A DNA stretch of 34,936 bases. Source: Candidatus Moranbacteria bacterium RIFCSPHIGHO2_02_FULL_40_12b. Lineage in GTDB: Bacteria > Patescibacteriota > Minisyncoccia > Moranbacterales > 2-12-FULL-40-10. Below are positions 15,700 through 25,085 of this stretch, one piece after another (position 1 is the stretch's first letter; the number at the start of each line of letters is the position of its first letter). Both the position numbers and the translations under genes were made by a program. The notes beneath the pieces are model-generated. The model saw nothing but the letters and a program-made list of their open reading frames with translations, had not been told where the DNA came from and did no database searches. The stretch is taken from NCBI GenBank assembly GCA_001784725.1, contig MFRX01000009.1:72425-107360 (forward strand), in the 5' to 3' direction.

Positions 15700-16734
15700 T
15701 CAATCTTTTATCATAAGATTATATACGTCTACTGCCGCGGATCCCCAATCAAAATATTTAGCCCTTTCTAGGCTGTTTTTAATTGCAGTATCTCGATACT
15801 TTTCGTCAAGTATAATTTTTTTACACTCTAATGCCATTTCAATCGGATCAAGTGGGTTCACGGTAGTTTGACTTAGCCCAATTAGTTCTTTCATTGGATC
15901 TCGATTAGATGTCACCACCGGACATCCACATGCCATAGCTTCTGCTATTGGAATGCCAAAACCCTCAAGTAGGGAGGGGAATAATAGAAGTTTTGCGCCA
16001 GAGTATATTTGTGGTAATTTTTTTTCATCTATGTAATCCGTAAAAACAACACTATCTGTAAGTTGTAACTTTTCTATATAGCAAAGTGTTTGCTTTCTGT
16101 TTGTAGGATTTACTCGACCAATTTTTAATAACTTTAAATTTGGGAAATCCTTTTTAAGTATTTGAAAAGATGCTAAAATATTCTCCATATTTTTCCTTGG
16201 CTCCTCAGACCCAACAGAAAGAATGTAGTCAAATAAATACAGTTTTTTCTTAGAAGGCGTGAATAGATCGTGGTCTAATCCACCATATACAACTTTACAT
16301 TTCTTTGTGTCAACGCCCAATGAAGCAAGTTGCGATAAGGAAAAATTAGAAATACATATAATGCCATCAAGTTTATTTAAAACATTTTGATAGGATATGA
16401 ATGGAAGGTATTTATAATAAAAAGGATCTTGCTCGTAGTGATAAAAAATAACAAATTTTTTATTGGGGATAATTATTGACCCAAGTAAATTGAACGATAA
16501 TGGATCTGTAAATAAAACAATATCATCATGCCTAATCATGCACGTTGCCTTGATAGTATTGATTATTTCTGAAATGAAATTAATTAGAGAGTTTTTAAAA
16601 GGCTTGTTATCCAAGAGAATAACTCTTACAGCAACACCTCCTTTTTTTAGATTAAGGATAATAGACTCACTATATTTATTTATAGCGTCTGTCCTTTTTT
16701 CAACGATCACTGTTATCTTTTCTCTGCTAGGCAT
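15700..16734 (-). CDS. family 4 glycosyltransferase
   Basis: This 344-residue GT-B enzyme is of the GT4 mannosyltransferase type. The N-terminal half carries FVIFYHYEQDPFYYKYL and ICISNFSLSQLASLGV. The C-terminal half starts with DYILSVGSEEPRKNMENIL (about residue 166-184) and holds FPSLLEGFGIPIAEAMACG, with the E-x7-E donor motif intact. CPVVTSNRDPMKE follows. It is the last gene of the long minus-strand run and stands 50 bases after the methyltransferase gene. Donor and acceptor are unknown; GDP-mannose is usual for close relatives. Confidence 0.88.
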   Translation of the reverse strand: MPSREKITVIVEKRTDAINKYSESIILNLKKGGVAVRVILLDNKPFKNSLINFISEIINTIKATCMIRHDDIVLFTDPLSFNLLGSIIIPNKKFVIFYHYEQDPFYYKYLPFISYQNVLNKLDGIICISNFSLSQLASLGVDTKKCKVVYGGLDHDLFTPSKKKLYLFDYILSVGSEEPRKNMENILASFQILKKDFPNLKLLKIGRVNPTNRKQTLCYIEKLQLTDSVVFTDYIDEKKLPQIYSGAKLLLFPSLLEGFGIPIAEAMACGCPVVTSNRDPMKELIGLSQTTVNPLDPIEMALECKKIILDEKYRDTAIKNSLERAKYFDWGSAAVDVYNLMIKD

Positions 16735-16785
16735 AGCTATATTGATAAACGGATTATATTGTTCCTCAGTACTTCCATTAGCTTA

Positions 16786-17625
16786 TTAGTTTCTAGTGAT
16801 TTTAATAAATAAAAACTCATTGCATCCTATGCTTCTTGCGGGTATGGTTTTGGCGCACATAAAATCAAGATTCTTAAAATGATTAACAATAGTTTCAGTA
16901 CTTGCATATTCGTACGGATATCCGCCCAGCCAGTCTTTGATATCTGTAAAAAAATTCATCCCCCGTAGTGATTGATAATTACGAATATAAGTTATCGGGT
17001 TAATGAAGTGAGAGGCGAGCCCACAAACAAAGTAAGCGATATATATTCCCTCCATTATTCTTTTTGTTATCCGGGAACTCTTGTTATATAACCGTTTAAC
17101 TTTTAGCCAAAAAGATGACGATCCTTCGAAAAAAAGCTTATTATCATTATATATGGCTAAATAAAGCTGGCTTAATTCATGCGTCAGAAGAGTTATATTT
17201 TCAAAAGCTTTATGCATATCCCCAGTATGATGCAAAACTCCCCATGAATAAACAATATCAAATTGTCCCAATGATTTTATAAAATTTTCATCCAGAGCGG
17301 ATCCCTTTATAATTTCCCAACGCGGAGGATTATTTTGTTTTTCTTTAAGATGCTTCACGCAGGTAACTGAAAAATCATCTACATCCACACTGACTACTTT
17401 GGAAGCGCCAATGAGATAAGCCGAAAGGGAAAATAATCCGCTGCCGCAACCAATATCCACAAAAGTTTTACCTTTTATTTTTTCCTCTCCGCCAAGGAAA
17501 TTAACCAATGATTTTTTGGCTTCATTGATTCTTTTATCATCCAATGTTTTCAAAAAGGATTGCCAATTTTTTCCAAAGCTGAAGTGATTTTTATTATTAT
17601 ATGAATTTTCGTATAGCTCAGCCAT
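16786..17625 (-). CDS. class I SAM-dependent methyltransferase
   Basis: This 279-residue methyltransferase has TFVDIGCGSGLFSLSAYLIG (about residues 54-73), VVSVDVDDFSV as the acidic loop and DIVYSWGVLHHTGDMHKAF. The HHTGD stretch is common in methyltransferases of polysaccharide and lipoglycan loci. The segment YIRNYQSLRGMNFFTDIKDW, then GGYPYEYAS, resembles a subgroup found beside glycosyltransferases, with a late helix possibly touching the membrane. It starts two bases after the GT4 stop, so it is cotranscribed. The substrate is probably a sugar or lipid-linked glycan. Confidence 0.82.
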   Translation of the reverse strand: MAELYENSYNNKNHFSFGKNWQSFLKTLDDKRINEAKKSLVNFLGGEEKIKGKTFVDIGCGSGLFSLSAYLIGASKVVSVDVDDFSVTCVKHLKEKQNNPPRWEIIKGSALDENFIKSLGQFDIVYSWGVLHHTGDMHKAFENITLLTHELSQLYLAIYNDNKLFFEGSSSFWLKVKRLYNKSSRITKRIMEGIYIAYFVCGLASHFINPITYIRNYQSLRGMNFFTDIKDWLGGYPYEYASTETIVNHFKNLDFMCAKTIPARSIGCNEFLFIKITRN

Positions 17626-17627
17626 TT

Positions 17628-18740
17628 TTATATTTTAATCAAATAATTTATTGTGTTAGAAAATTTTTGCGCGATTTTATTTAATCCAAACTGGTTCTGG
17701 ATTTTTTCTTTGGAGTTTTGTCCTATTTTTATTCTAATTTCCTGATTTTCAATTATTTTTTTCAATGAGTTTTTAATCTCCGCGCTATTTTTTATTTGAA
17801 CCAGAATTCCTGTTTTGTTATCCTCAATTAAGCCCTTATTTTCCGGAATGTTGGTTGTAATAATAGGCAATCCGCTTGCCATTGCCTCCATAATCGCATT
17901 ACTCATTCCCTCAAATAGGGTTGGAAAAACAAAAATATCGGAAATTTTTAGCAATTTTGGAACATCATTTCTTTTGCCTAGAAATAGTATATTATTTTTT
18001 GACTGGTAATTTTCTATTTGTTTTAATAAATTTTCTTTTTCTTCTCCATCGCCAACAATCAATAACTTCACATTATTATTTTCTTTATAAATATTTTCAA
18101 ACGCCTCCAATAGATATTTATGTCCTTTGTTGATATGTAAATTAGCTACGCAAATTATGGCTGTTTCCTCCGGCCGTATGCCTAAATTTTCTCTCAAAAC
18201 CTCGTCCCTTTCAATTTTATCATAAAAATCAACATCCACTCCGTTCGGAATGACGGTTATTTTTTCCCGCTTGACCCCGATATTTTCCACATAAAAATTT
18301 TTGACGGATTCGGAATTTGCCAAATAATTTTTCACAAAATATTTTGTTAGTTTCTCAAAAAGGCGCGCCGGCCAGTAATTTCTATGATTATAAGTGGTTC
18401 GCAGAAAAGGAATTATTTTTATTTTAGTAGTGGCTTGTAAAAATATTCTTCCAATTGCATCGGCGTGGAATAAGTAAGTTATTATAACATCCGGATTTAT
18501 TTTTTTTATTTCTTTCAATAATCTTAAATATGCCGGCAAGTCAAAAAAACCGCCTTGTTGAATGTTTATGACGGAAATATTTTCATTTTCAAATTTACCG
18601 GCCAGTTCGCCGCGCTTTTTTAAAGTGATAATAGCGTGCTCAAAATCAGAAAGAAGCGGAAGTGTTCTAAGGAGCATATTCTCACATCCACCGTTATCTA
18701 AGGATTGAATCAAGTGAATTATTTTTTTCTTATTGCTCAT
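17628..18740 (-). CDS. family 4 glycosyltransferase
   Basis: This 370-residue GT4 enzyme opens with IIHLIQSLDNGGCENMLLRT, the glycine-rich acceptor loop typical of the family (usually GGAE; here GGCE). VIPNGVDVDFYDKIERDE and IICVANLHINKGHKYLLEAF mark the C-terminal domain. FPTLFEGMSNAIMEAMASG carries the E-x7-E donor motif. ATG 18740 is chosen over a TTG at 18749. It overlaps the upstream methyltransferase stop by 11 bases, indicating translational coupling. It is part of the minus-strand glycan operon; donor unknown. Confidence 0.88.
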   Translation of the reverse strand: MSNKKKIIHLIQSLDNGGCENMLLRTLPLLSDFEHAIITLKKRGELAGKFENENISVINIQQGGFFDLPAYLRLLKEIKKINPDVIITYLFHADAIGRIFLQATTKIKIIPFLRTTYNHRNYWPARLFEKLTKYFVKNYLANSESVKNFYVENIGVKREKITVIPNGVDVDFYDKIERDEVLRENLGIRPEETAIICVANLHINKGHKYLLEAFENIYKENNNVKLLIVGDGEEKENLLKQIENYQSKNNILFLGKRNDVPKLLKISDIFVFPTLFEGMSNAIMEAMASGLPIITTNIPENKGLIEDNKTGILVQIKNSAEIKNSLKKIIENQEIRIKIGQNSKEKIQNQFGLNKIAQKFSNTINYLIKI

Positions 18741-19824
18741 AGTTTCCAATACAAGTTATCCCGGCTTCCGGATGTTCGGATGACTTTATATTTTTTAAAT
18801 TTGCATCTCGGAACCATTTTTCAATTTCTTCAAATTTATAATAATTGCTTTTTGGCGTGGCGATTATGTCAAAAGTGTCATTAAGCTTCATATTAAAAGG
18901 AAAATTGGCGTAATAAGAGAAGGGAACAGCGCGGGCAATTTTTTTAAATCCCAAAAAATTAAAAAAGTGAGTTATCCAATTTAAACCCTCCGCGATTATT
19001 GCCGGTAAATAAGAGAATTTGTACAAAACCGGCTTAGGAAGTCCTTTCAATAAGTCCCTGGCGGGTTCATAAAAATAAATCGCACGCTTATTATTTCTGC
19101 GATTATAAACCCAAATCGCCATAATTCCGCCACTTTTTAAAGTTTTAGGCAGTTTAGAAAAACCCTCTTGCGGTTTAGGCAGATGATGAAGAACTCCAAT
19201 TGAATAAGCTAAATCAAAAACTCCTGAAAAAGGCATATTATAAATATCCGCTTGAATTATACAAGCATTCCCCAAACCCTTTGTTAATTTATAAGCAAAT
19301 TCAACGCTTTCTCCTAAATCAGAACCAAATGCTAGTTTCGCGCCACAGCTAATTGCATGTTTGGTAAATCTGCCAGAACCACATCCTATATCAAGAGTCA
19401 TTTTCCCTTTAATATCCTCCTCTTTGATATTGGGACCAATAAAGTGCAGAAAGTTTTGTTTCTCGAAATTACTTTCTTTGTAAATATTATTCCACTCATA
19501 AGCGAAACTCTCCGCTGTTTTCTCCTGATGGTCCAAAAATTTATCCAAATCATTTATTTTATCAATTTCCTTCTTCCAGTCAATTTTTATTTTTTCCGGT
19601 AATTTTTCTTCAAATTTTTTGAAAAATTCATAATGCGATTGAAGAAGATTTGTCTTGAGTTTATTAACTAGAATACGCGGGATTCCATTGATAATTGGAT
19701 ACCAATTCTCATTGTTATATAAAATTCCGGAAGTTACATGGCCATTTTCCTCCGTAAAAATACTTAACTCAAATTTTTTTAAGTTAAGCGGGTCTATTAA
19801 ATATTCTACAAATTTTTTTCTCAT
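18730..19824 (-). CDS. SAM-dependent methyltransferase with N-terminal Trm112-like domain
   Basis: This 364-residue protein begins with a Trm112/UPF0434-like module (FVEYLIDPLNLKKFELSI, then WYPIINGIPRILV), though without its zinc cysteines. A linker helix region follows, and then a class I methyltransferase: MTLDIGCGSGRFTKHAISCG, FGSDLGESVEFAYKL, and DLAYSIGVLHHLPKPQEGF. Such Trm112-MTase fusions are common in glycan clusters. The open frame extends 82 codons upstream into asnB, but that part is the shadow of asnB. ATG 19824 gives the proper family start four bases after the asnB stop. It is cotranscribed with asnB and the GT4. The target is unknown. Confidence 0.82.
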   Translation of the reverse strand: MRKKFVEYLIDPLNLKKFELSIFTEENGHVTSGILYNNENWYPIINGIPRILVNKLKTNLLQSHYEFFKKFEEKLPEKIKIDWKKEIDKINDLDKFLDHQEKTAESFAYEWNNIYKESNFEKQNFLHFIGPNIKEEDIKGKMTLDIGCGSGRFTKHAISCGAKLAFGSDLGESVEFAYKLTKGLGNACIIQADIYNMPFSGVFDLAYSIGVLHHLPKPQEGFSKLPKTLKSGGIMAIWVYNRRNNKRAIYFYEPARDLLKGLPKPVLYKFSYLPAIIAEGLNWITHFFNFLGFKKIARAVPFSYYANFPFNMKLNDTFDIIATPKSNYYKFEEIEKWFRDANLKNIKSSEHPEAGITCIGNYEQ

Positions 19825-19828
19825 TTTT

Positions 19829-21718
19829 TTATTCAAAATATTCCCGAAACCACAGCTCCAGCGTGAGTAATGCCCAGATGTGCGGAGAATAATTGACATC
19901 AGTAGAAGAATGGGCGGAAAGTAGTTTTTCAACTTCTTCTTTCTTAAATAGTCCGCGCGCCAAAGATTTTTCTGAAAGCAGAATATTTTGGGCGTAATCT
20001 TTGAGCTCTCCGCGGAACCAGACATCAATCGGCACGCCAAAACCCATTTTAGGCCGATACATAACTCCATCCGGAATGAAACTGCTCAAGGCTTCTTTTA
20101 AAATGTATTTTTTATCATTCCATCTTTTAATTTTTAAATTAAAAGGAATCTTGGCGGTAAGCTCAAGAAACTCATGATCCAGAAAAGGTGAACGGCCTTC
20201 CAGAGCCACGGCCATAGAATCTATGTCCACTTTCACCATCAAATCGTCCGGAAGATAAGTGGAAAAATCGGCGTAAAGCGTCTGATCCATCTTATCATCA
20301 GTTCCAGATTCGTTAAATCTTTTTGCTATTAGATCATAAGTATCTTCTTTCCAAACTTTATTTTTAAATTCTTCCGTATATAATTCAGATTTTTGTTCGT
20401 TGGTGAAATACGCGGTATAGGTCATATATCTTCTCCGATAATTTTCCGCCAAAGTTTTAGAAAAACGGTAGACCCTTTCAAAAAAAGTATTTTTAATGGT
20501 TTTGGCAAAAAATTTACTGATTGGTAGCGCTAATAATTTATTAAGCAATGAAAATTTTTCATAAAACAGTGAGAATTGAAAAGCGCTGTAACGGCTATAT
20601 CCGGCGAAATTTTCATCTCCGCCGTCGCCATTAAGCGCCACTGTCACATGATTTCTAGTTAGCTTACTAACGTAATAGGTTGGCAAGGCACTGGAATCGG
20701 CATATGGCTCTTCATATTGTCTAACCAGCATAGGAAGCAATCCAATCGCGTCCGGCTTAACAATGAATTCTGTGTGATCAGTTTTGAATTTTTCCGCCAC
20801 GATTTTAGCGTATTTCAACTCGTTGTATTTTTCTTCTTCAAATCCGATTGAAAAGGTCTTTATCGGTTTGTCACTCAATTTACTCATAAGCCCCACAATC
20901 GCGCTTGAGTCAATGCCACCGGAAAGAAAAGCTCCCAATGGAACATCGGAAATCATGCGAAGCTTTACGCATTCTTCCAGTTTTTCCATAATTCTTTTTT
21001 TCCATTCATCTTCTGATAAATCCAGTTTTTTAGAATAATCCAGTTTCCAGTATCTTTCTTTTTCAATTTTTTTGGTTTTTAAATCAATAAAAAGATAGTG
21101 GGCTGGCTCAAGTTTTTTAATATCCTTAAATCCGGTTAGGGGAGCGGGGCAGTATTGCAAGGTTAAATAATGATTAATGGCGATATAATCCGGCTCTCTC
21201 TTGTACTCTTTTTGGGTTAAAATAGCTTTCAATTCGGAAGCGAATATAAAAACATTTTCATCCAGATAATATTTAAAAGGTTTTTTTCCGACTCTGTCGT
21301 GGGCGCAGAAAATTGTCTTTTCCTGTTCATCATAAATGGCAAAGGAAAACATTCCGCGTAAATGTTCCAAGCATTTTTTTCCAAATTTATCATAAAGCGC
21401 CAAAATCACTTCCGTATCAGATTTTGATTTGAAGGTGTATCCTTCTTTTTCAAGCGTCCCCCGTTTTTCTTGGAAATTGTATATTTCCCCGTTGAAAACA
21501 ATCCAGTAGCGATCTAAATAATTCATCGGCTGATGAGCGAGAGGGGAGAGATCAATAATGGAAAGCCGGCGATGTCCTAGGCCGACTTTTTGGTCGGGAG
21601 AAATATAAATGCCGCCATCATCCGGCCCGCGGTGTCGGATTTTTTCGTTCATTGCCAAAATATCCGGTTCCGAAACAGCATTGTTATCAAAATAAATTTT
21701 TCCGGTTATTCCACACAC
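19829..21718 (-). CDS. asnB: glutamine-hydrolysing asparagine synthase
   Basis: This 629-residue protein is of full family length. Cys2 (MCGITGKIYF) is the glutaminase nucleophile. RHRGPDDGG, LGHRRLSIIDLS and FNGEIYNFQE complete the N-terminal Ntn-hydrolase domain. FLSGGIDSSAIVGLM (near residue 265) is the ATP pyrophosphatase loop of the synthetase domain, and LNGDGGDENFAGYSRY is also conserved. It could make free asparagine, but AsnB homologues inside polysaccharide loci often amidate a sugar carboxylate. That would fit the UDP-uronate enzymes of this window. It is flanked by a methyltransferase and a GT4, all cotranscribed. Enzyme family is certain; the acceptor is not. Confidence 0.92.
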   Translation of the reverse strand: MCGITGKIYFDNNAVSEPDILAMNEKIRHRGPDDGGIYISPDQKVGLGHRRLSIIDLSPLAHQPMNYLDRYWIVFNGEIYNFQEKRGTLEKEGYTFKSKSDTEVILALYDKFGKKCLEHLRGMFSFAIYDEQEKTIFCAHDRVGKKPFKYYLDENVFIFASELKAILTQKEYKREPDYIAINHYLTLQYCPAPLTGFKDIKKLEPAHYLFIDLKTKKIEKERYWKLDYSKKLDLSEDEWKKRIMEKLEECVKLRMISDVPLGAFLSGGIDSSAIVGLMSKLSDKPIKTFSIGFEEEKYNELKYAKIVAEKFKTDHTEFIVKPDAIGLLPMLVRQYEEPYADSSALPTYYVSKLTRNHVTVALNGDGGDENFAGYSRYSAFQFSLFYEKFSLLNKLLALPISKFFAKTIKNTFFERVYRFSKTLAENYRRRYMTYTAYFTNEQKSELYTEEFKNKVWKEDTYDLIAKRFNESGTDDKMDQTLYADFSTYLPDDLMVKVDIDSMAVALEGRSPFLDHEFLELTAKIPFNLKIKRWNDKKYILKEALSSFIPDGVMYRPKMGFGVPIDVWFRGELKDYAQNILLSEKSLARGLFKKEEVEKLLSAHSSTDVNYSPHIWALLTLELWFREYFE

Positions 21719-21723
21719 AAAAT

Positions 21724-21751
21724 AGTATTTAGTATTTAGTATTTAGTATTT
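21724..21751. repeat. four tandem copies of a heptamer
   Basis: AGTATTT is repeated four times without mismatch. The repeat covers the last codons and stop of the GT4 gene on the minus strand, so gain or loss of one unit would change the frame and shift the stop. Confidence 0.85.
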
Positions 21752-22889
21752 CTAAAAATATTTTTAGATATTTTTCTATAGAATTATTCCAATTGAATTT
21801 GTCTTTTACTTTTTTATAAGCATTATTGCCGAAATTTTCTCTTACGCCTGTATTATTTACTAAAATTTCCAGTTTTTCTTTTAATGTTTCTATATTTTTT
21901 GGCTCAATAAGGAATCCGTCATTCTCCCCCAAAATAATTTCCGGAGTCCCGCCGACATTGGTGGCAATAATAGCTTTCTTGCACAAAGCGGCCTCAATTA
22001 CAGAAGTGGGAAGACCTTCGGTATAACTGGGGTTAACTATAACATCTGAAATTTTAAGTATTCCAACGGCATCATTAAATTTTTTATAACCTAAAAATTT
22101 AATTTTATTATTAATATTTAATTTTTCTGATAGCGATTTTAGAAAATTTACTTGAGGACCATTGCCAATTATTAGGCAAATTATATTTTTATTCTCTAAT
22201 ATTTTAATTGCTTCAAATAAATCAGAAATTCCTTTTCCGTCAATTAGGCGACCAATAAATGCGACTATTGTTTTTCCGATGTATTTATTTTTAGTTTCCA
22301 TGTCAGGCGGAATGCTTTCTATTTTTTCAATTTCTATCCCGCGGTAAATCACCTCGCATTTTTTATTTTTCGCGAGTTTCTGGCAAAATTCCGCCGAGGA
22401 TTTAGAATTAGCAATGTTTTTATCCGAAAGTTTTAAAATTAATTTTCCAAAGGTATAATCGTAAATACGCGCGATGGCAGTTGAAAATTTTCCTCCTGAC
22501 TTAACAAAATCAGATCCATGTTCAATATGGATCCATTTTACTCTTTTTATTTTAGCATAAATAAGCGCTAAAAGCGAGGTGTTGAAAAACCGCGTGCGAG
22601 AAATCGCAATGTCATATTTTTCCTTAAATAATCCAAGAAAAAGTTTCCAAAATTTAAAACTCCAAAATTTCGGCAGGGGATAGTTGGAAATAATTTCAAA
22701 AGCCGGAAACCTTATTATCTTGACGTTTTCGTACCTTGTTTCACTTTCCGGAGCGTCTTTTGGCAAGCGGGGCGTAAAAACAGTAATATCCACCCCCCTT
22801 TGAGATAGATATTTATTAAACTCGTCAGCGTGTGATTCCAGTCCGCCGATGTGCGGAGGATAGTATGGAGAAAAAACTAAAATTCTCAT
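21729..22889 (-). CDS. family 4 glycosyltransferase
   Basis: This 386-residue GT4 enzyme begins MRILVFSPYYPPHIGGLESH, the standard acceptor-domain start. RGIEIEKIES, then TIVAFIGRLIDGKGISDLFE, mark the C-terminal half. The donor region reads VNPSYTEGLPTSVIEAALCK, with E-x7-E present. Start ATG 22889 is chosen because it overlaps the upstream TGA stop as ATGA and gives the family N-terminus; a start four codons earlier is less likely. The gene contains a G6 run near its 5' end and a heptamer repeat at its 3' end. It belongs to the minus-strand glycan operon. Confidence 0.88.
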   Translation of the reverse strand: MRILVFSPYYPPHIGGLESHADEFNKYLSQRGVDITVFTPRLPKDAPESETRYENVKIIRFPAFEIISNYPLPKFWSFKFWKLFLGLFKEKYDIAISRTRFFNTSLLALIYAKIKRVKWIHIEHGSDFVKSGGKFSTAIARIYDYTFGKLILKLSDKNIANSKSSAEFCQKLAKNKKCEVIYRGIEIEKIESIPPDMETKNKYIGKTIVAFIGRLIDGKGISDLFEAIKILENKNIICLIIGNGPQVNFLKSLSEKLNINNKIKFLGYKKFNDAVGILKISDVIVNPSYTEGLPTSVIEAALCKKAIIATNVGGTPEIILGENDGFLIEPKNIETLKEKLEILVNNTGVRENFGNNAYKKVKDKFNWNNSIEKYLKIFLEILNTKY

Positions 22890-25006
22890 AATATTTTCCA
22901 AATAATTATATCACCGACATTATCTACATAAACCCTTTGAAATTTTTCTAGTTGCTGATCAAAAATGAAATTATTTTGCGTCGATTTTTGGTAATACGGA
23001 CGCGATAAATAAGGGTTATTTTCATTTTCATCAGTGTAATAAATATACAGTGAATATGCATTGGGCTTATTATAATTAGCTAGCTCCATTGATATTTTTT
23101 CAGTTTCCGCTGTGATTGAATTTACAATTGGAATTATTTCCGGCACCAGGAGTATCTCTTTTTGCTTAAGCTGATTGAAATTTTGCTCAAGAGTACTTAA
23201 ATAGGCATCATATTCAAGTTGAATATTTAGTGGGCGATTTTCGAAGGCGGCTAATTCTGCTCCGAAAGCTTCTTGGTTACTGTAAAACTGGGAAGTAACC
23301 GAAACTGTCTTTGACTGAGAATGAACTTTTAAAAAATTGGTTTTTTTGTTTGAAAAAATAACGCGATTTTGAGGAAGATTAGTTTTTATCCATTCCGCTG
23401 ATCCCGTATGTTCCTTAGTGGTGACAAATTTTTTCAAATCATTGATATAAAGAGCACCAGTGAGATTCATTAGGAGGGAAAAAATGATTAAATAATAAAT
23501 AATTTTTAGCTTATCATCGAAATATTTGAAGATTAAAATTATAAATATAAAGGCAAATATTCCTCCAAATGACCATGCTCTTTCTGGAAGCATAGCCAAA
23601 CTAAAAAGTCGCGGAAATATTTCGGCAATGGAAAAAAATATTAAAAAAAGAAGGATAATTGTCACGATTGATCTACTTTTCATTGTTTCGTTTTTAATAT
23701 AATCTCTAAAATTCTTTCGGAAATATATAAAATAAGCTAGACAGGTTAAGATTAGAATAACTACTGGTCCAACATAATATCCATAATATTTAATTATGCC
23801 ATCCAACCCTAGCCAACCCATCTGATTTCCATCAACATTTGCATATTGAGCTGGAAAGTAAAAATTTAAATTAATAGAAGCAGAAGCAATTAATATTTTT
23901 TGTATCCATACTGTAGGAAAAGAGAATATATTTTGAATCGAGGAATAAAAATTGGTCAAAATTAAAGCGAAAAAAAGAATTGATGATAATCGGTTAGATA
24001 TAATAATATTCCTTAATTTTTTCCAATCAAAAATAAGAAATACTAAAAACCATACAATGAAAATAATGGCCGATGCCTCATGGTAGAAAATGGAAAAAAA
24101 GGCGACGACCCCCCCTAGATAGAAAAAAAACTCTTCTTTTTTTATCCAGGCATAGGTCAAAAAAATAAAAAAATAAGCCAAGGAAATTGTTAGGATGGCC
24201 TGTGGAATAGGAAATTGTAAATAAAGAATTGAAGAGGCACTGGTGAATGGAATTAAAAGGATTAATGTTTTCTGAATATTTGATTTAAACTGGCTGGCTA
24301 ATAAGGTAGCGGGAATAAGAATTAATCCGGATAAAATTGGCAAGACATATTTAAAATAAGCATATGTATCAATATGGGATGACTTTACGAAAATATAAGC
24401 CAGTGCGGAAAAGAGAGGTCGGTATCCATTTATTTCCGGCAGGTGATTAATCGCGAAATTTTTTGAAATTTCCTCTAGCCAATAATAGGGGTCGAGTTCC
24501 GGCAAAACATAATATGCTCCAAAAATAATGAAAACAAAAGAAAAATATAAAACATAAGACAAAAAATAGGGGGTTTTTATGAAATTCCCGATAATTGCAA
24601 GTATATCTAGCTTCTTACTTTCAATCTTTGGTGGATGAATAATAATCTCAGGTTTGGATGAAAAATAAAAGAAAACTAATGGAAAAAGAGTGGCGGTAGT
24701 ATTTAAGAAGGGAAGCCACTCTATGGTTTCGCCCAAGATATGGTATTCAATCAAAAGTGTAAAGGGCATGATAATTAAAGCAAAGATGGAAGCGATACTT
24801 AGCGATTCAAGTTTTGTGAATTGTTGCCTTGTTTTAATTTGCAATAGTGCTGTCAAATTAAGTCCGCTTAAAACCAAGAAAACAATTAGTTCAATTATTG
24901 ATCGTACGTATCTAATGATTGAATAGTCTAAATATTTTTCCGGAAAAATATAGAAAAGGAAATAGATAATAACGAAGTAAAGATTTACTTTTAGGAGGTT
25001 TTTCAT
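22886..25006 (-). CDS. large polytopic membrane protein, probable GT-C glycosyltransferase
   Basis: This 706-residue protein has about 13-15 hydrophobic segments up to residue ~520, followed by a soluble domain of about 180 residues. A loop after a membrane helix reads YYVLPELDPYYWLEEISKNF, an acidic loop in the place where GT-C enzymes bind their polyprenyl-phosphate-sugar. NGYRPLFSALAYIFV follows. The C-terminal domain holds EWIKTNLPQNRVIFSNKKT and ENPYLSRPYYQKS, resembling the outer domain of ArnT/PglB-like transferases. It could be a glycosyltransferase or polymerase acting outside the membrane. The gene starts a minus-strand run and carries a G7 run (24109-24115) inside a membrane-domain codon string. 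Exact family not recognised. Confidence 0.65.
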   Translation of the reverse strand: MKNLLKVNLYFVIIYFLFYIFPEKYLDYSIIRYVRSIIELIVFLVLSGLNLTALLQIKTRQQFTKLESLSIASIFALIIMPFTLLIEYHILGETIEWLPFLNTTATLFPLVFFYFSSKPEIIIHPPKIESKKLDILAIIGNFIKTPYFLSYVLYFSFVFIIFGAYYVLPELDPYYWLEEISKNFAINHLPEINGYRPLFSALAYIFVKSSHIDTYAYFKYVLPILSGLILIPATLLASQFKSNIQKTLILLIPFTSASSILYLQFPIPQAILTISLAYFFIFLTYAWIKKEEFFFYLGGVVAFFSIFYHEASAIIFIVWFLVFLIFDWKKLRNIIISNRLSSILFFALILTNFYSSIQNIFSFPTVWIQKILIASASINLNFYFPAQYANVDGNQMGWLGLDGIIKYYGYYVGPVVILILTCLAYFIYFRKNFRDYIKNETMKSRSIVTIILLFLIFFSIAEIFPRLFSLAMLPERAWSFGGIFAFIFIILIFKYFDDKLKIIYYLIIFSLLMNLTGALYINDLKKFVTTKEHTGSAEWIKTNLPQNRVIFSNKKTNFLKVHSQSKTVSVTSQFYSNQEAFGAELAAFENRPLNIQLEYDAYLSTLEQNFNQLKQKEILLVPEIIPIVNSITAETEKISMELANYNKPNAYSLYIYYTDENENNPYLSRPYYQKSTQNNFIFDQQLEKFQRVYVDNVGDIIIWKIL

Positions 25007-25085
25007 GATGTGATCTACTTATCTTGATTAAATTACGATGTCTATTGTTTATTGAAAGAAGTTTTATATTAAATGATTAATAATA

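Noticed and set aside
19825..20070. 82-codon upstream extension of the Trm112-methyltransferase gene
   Set aside because: It lies inside asnB in another frame; ATG 19824 gives the expected Trm112-like start.
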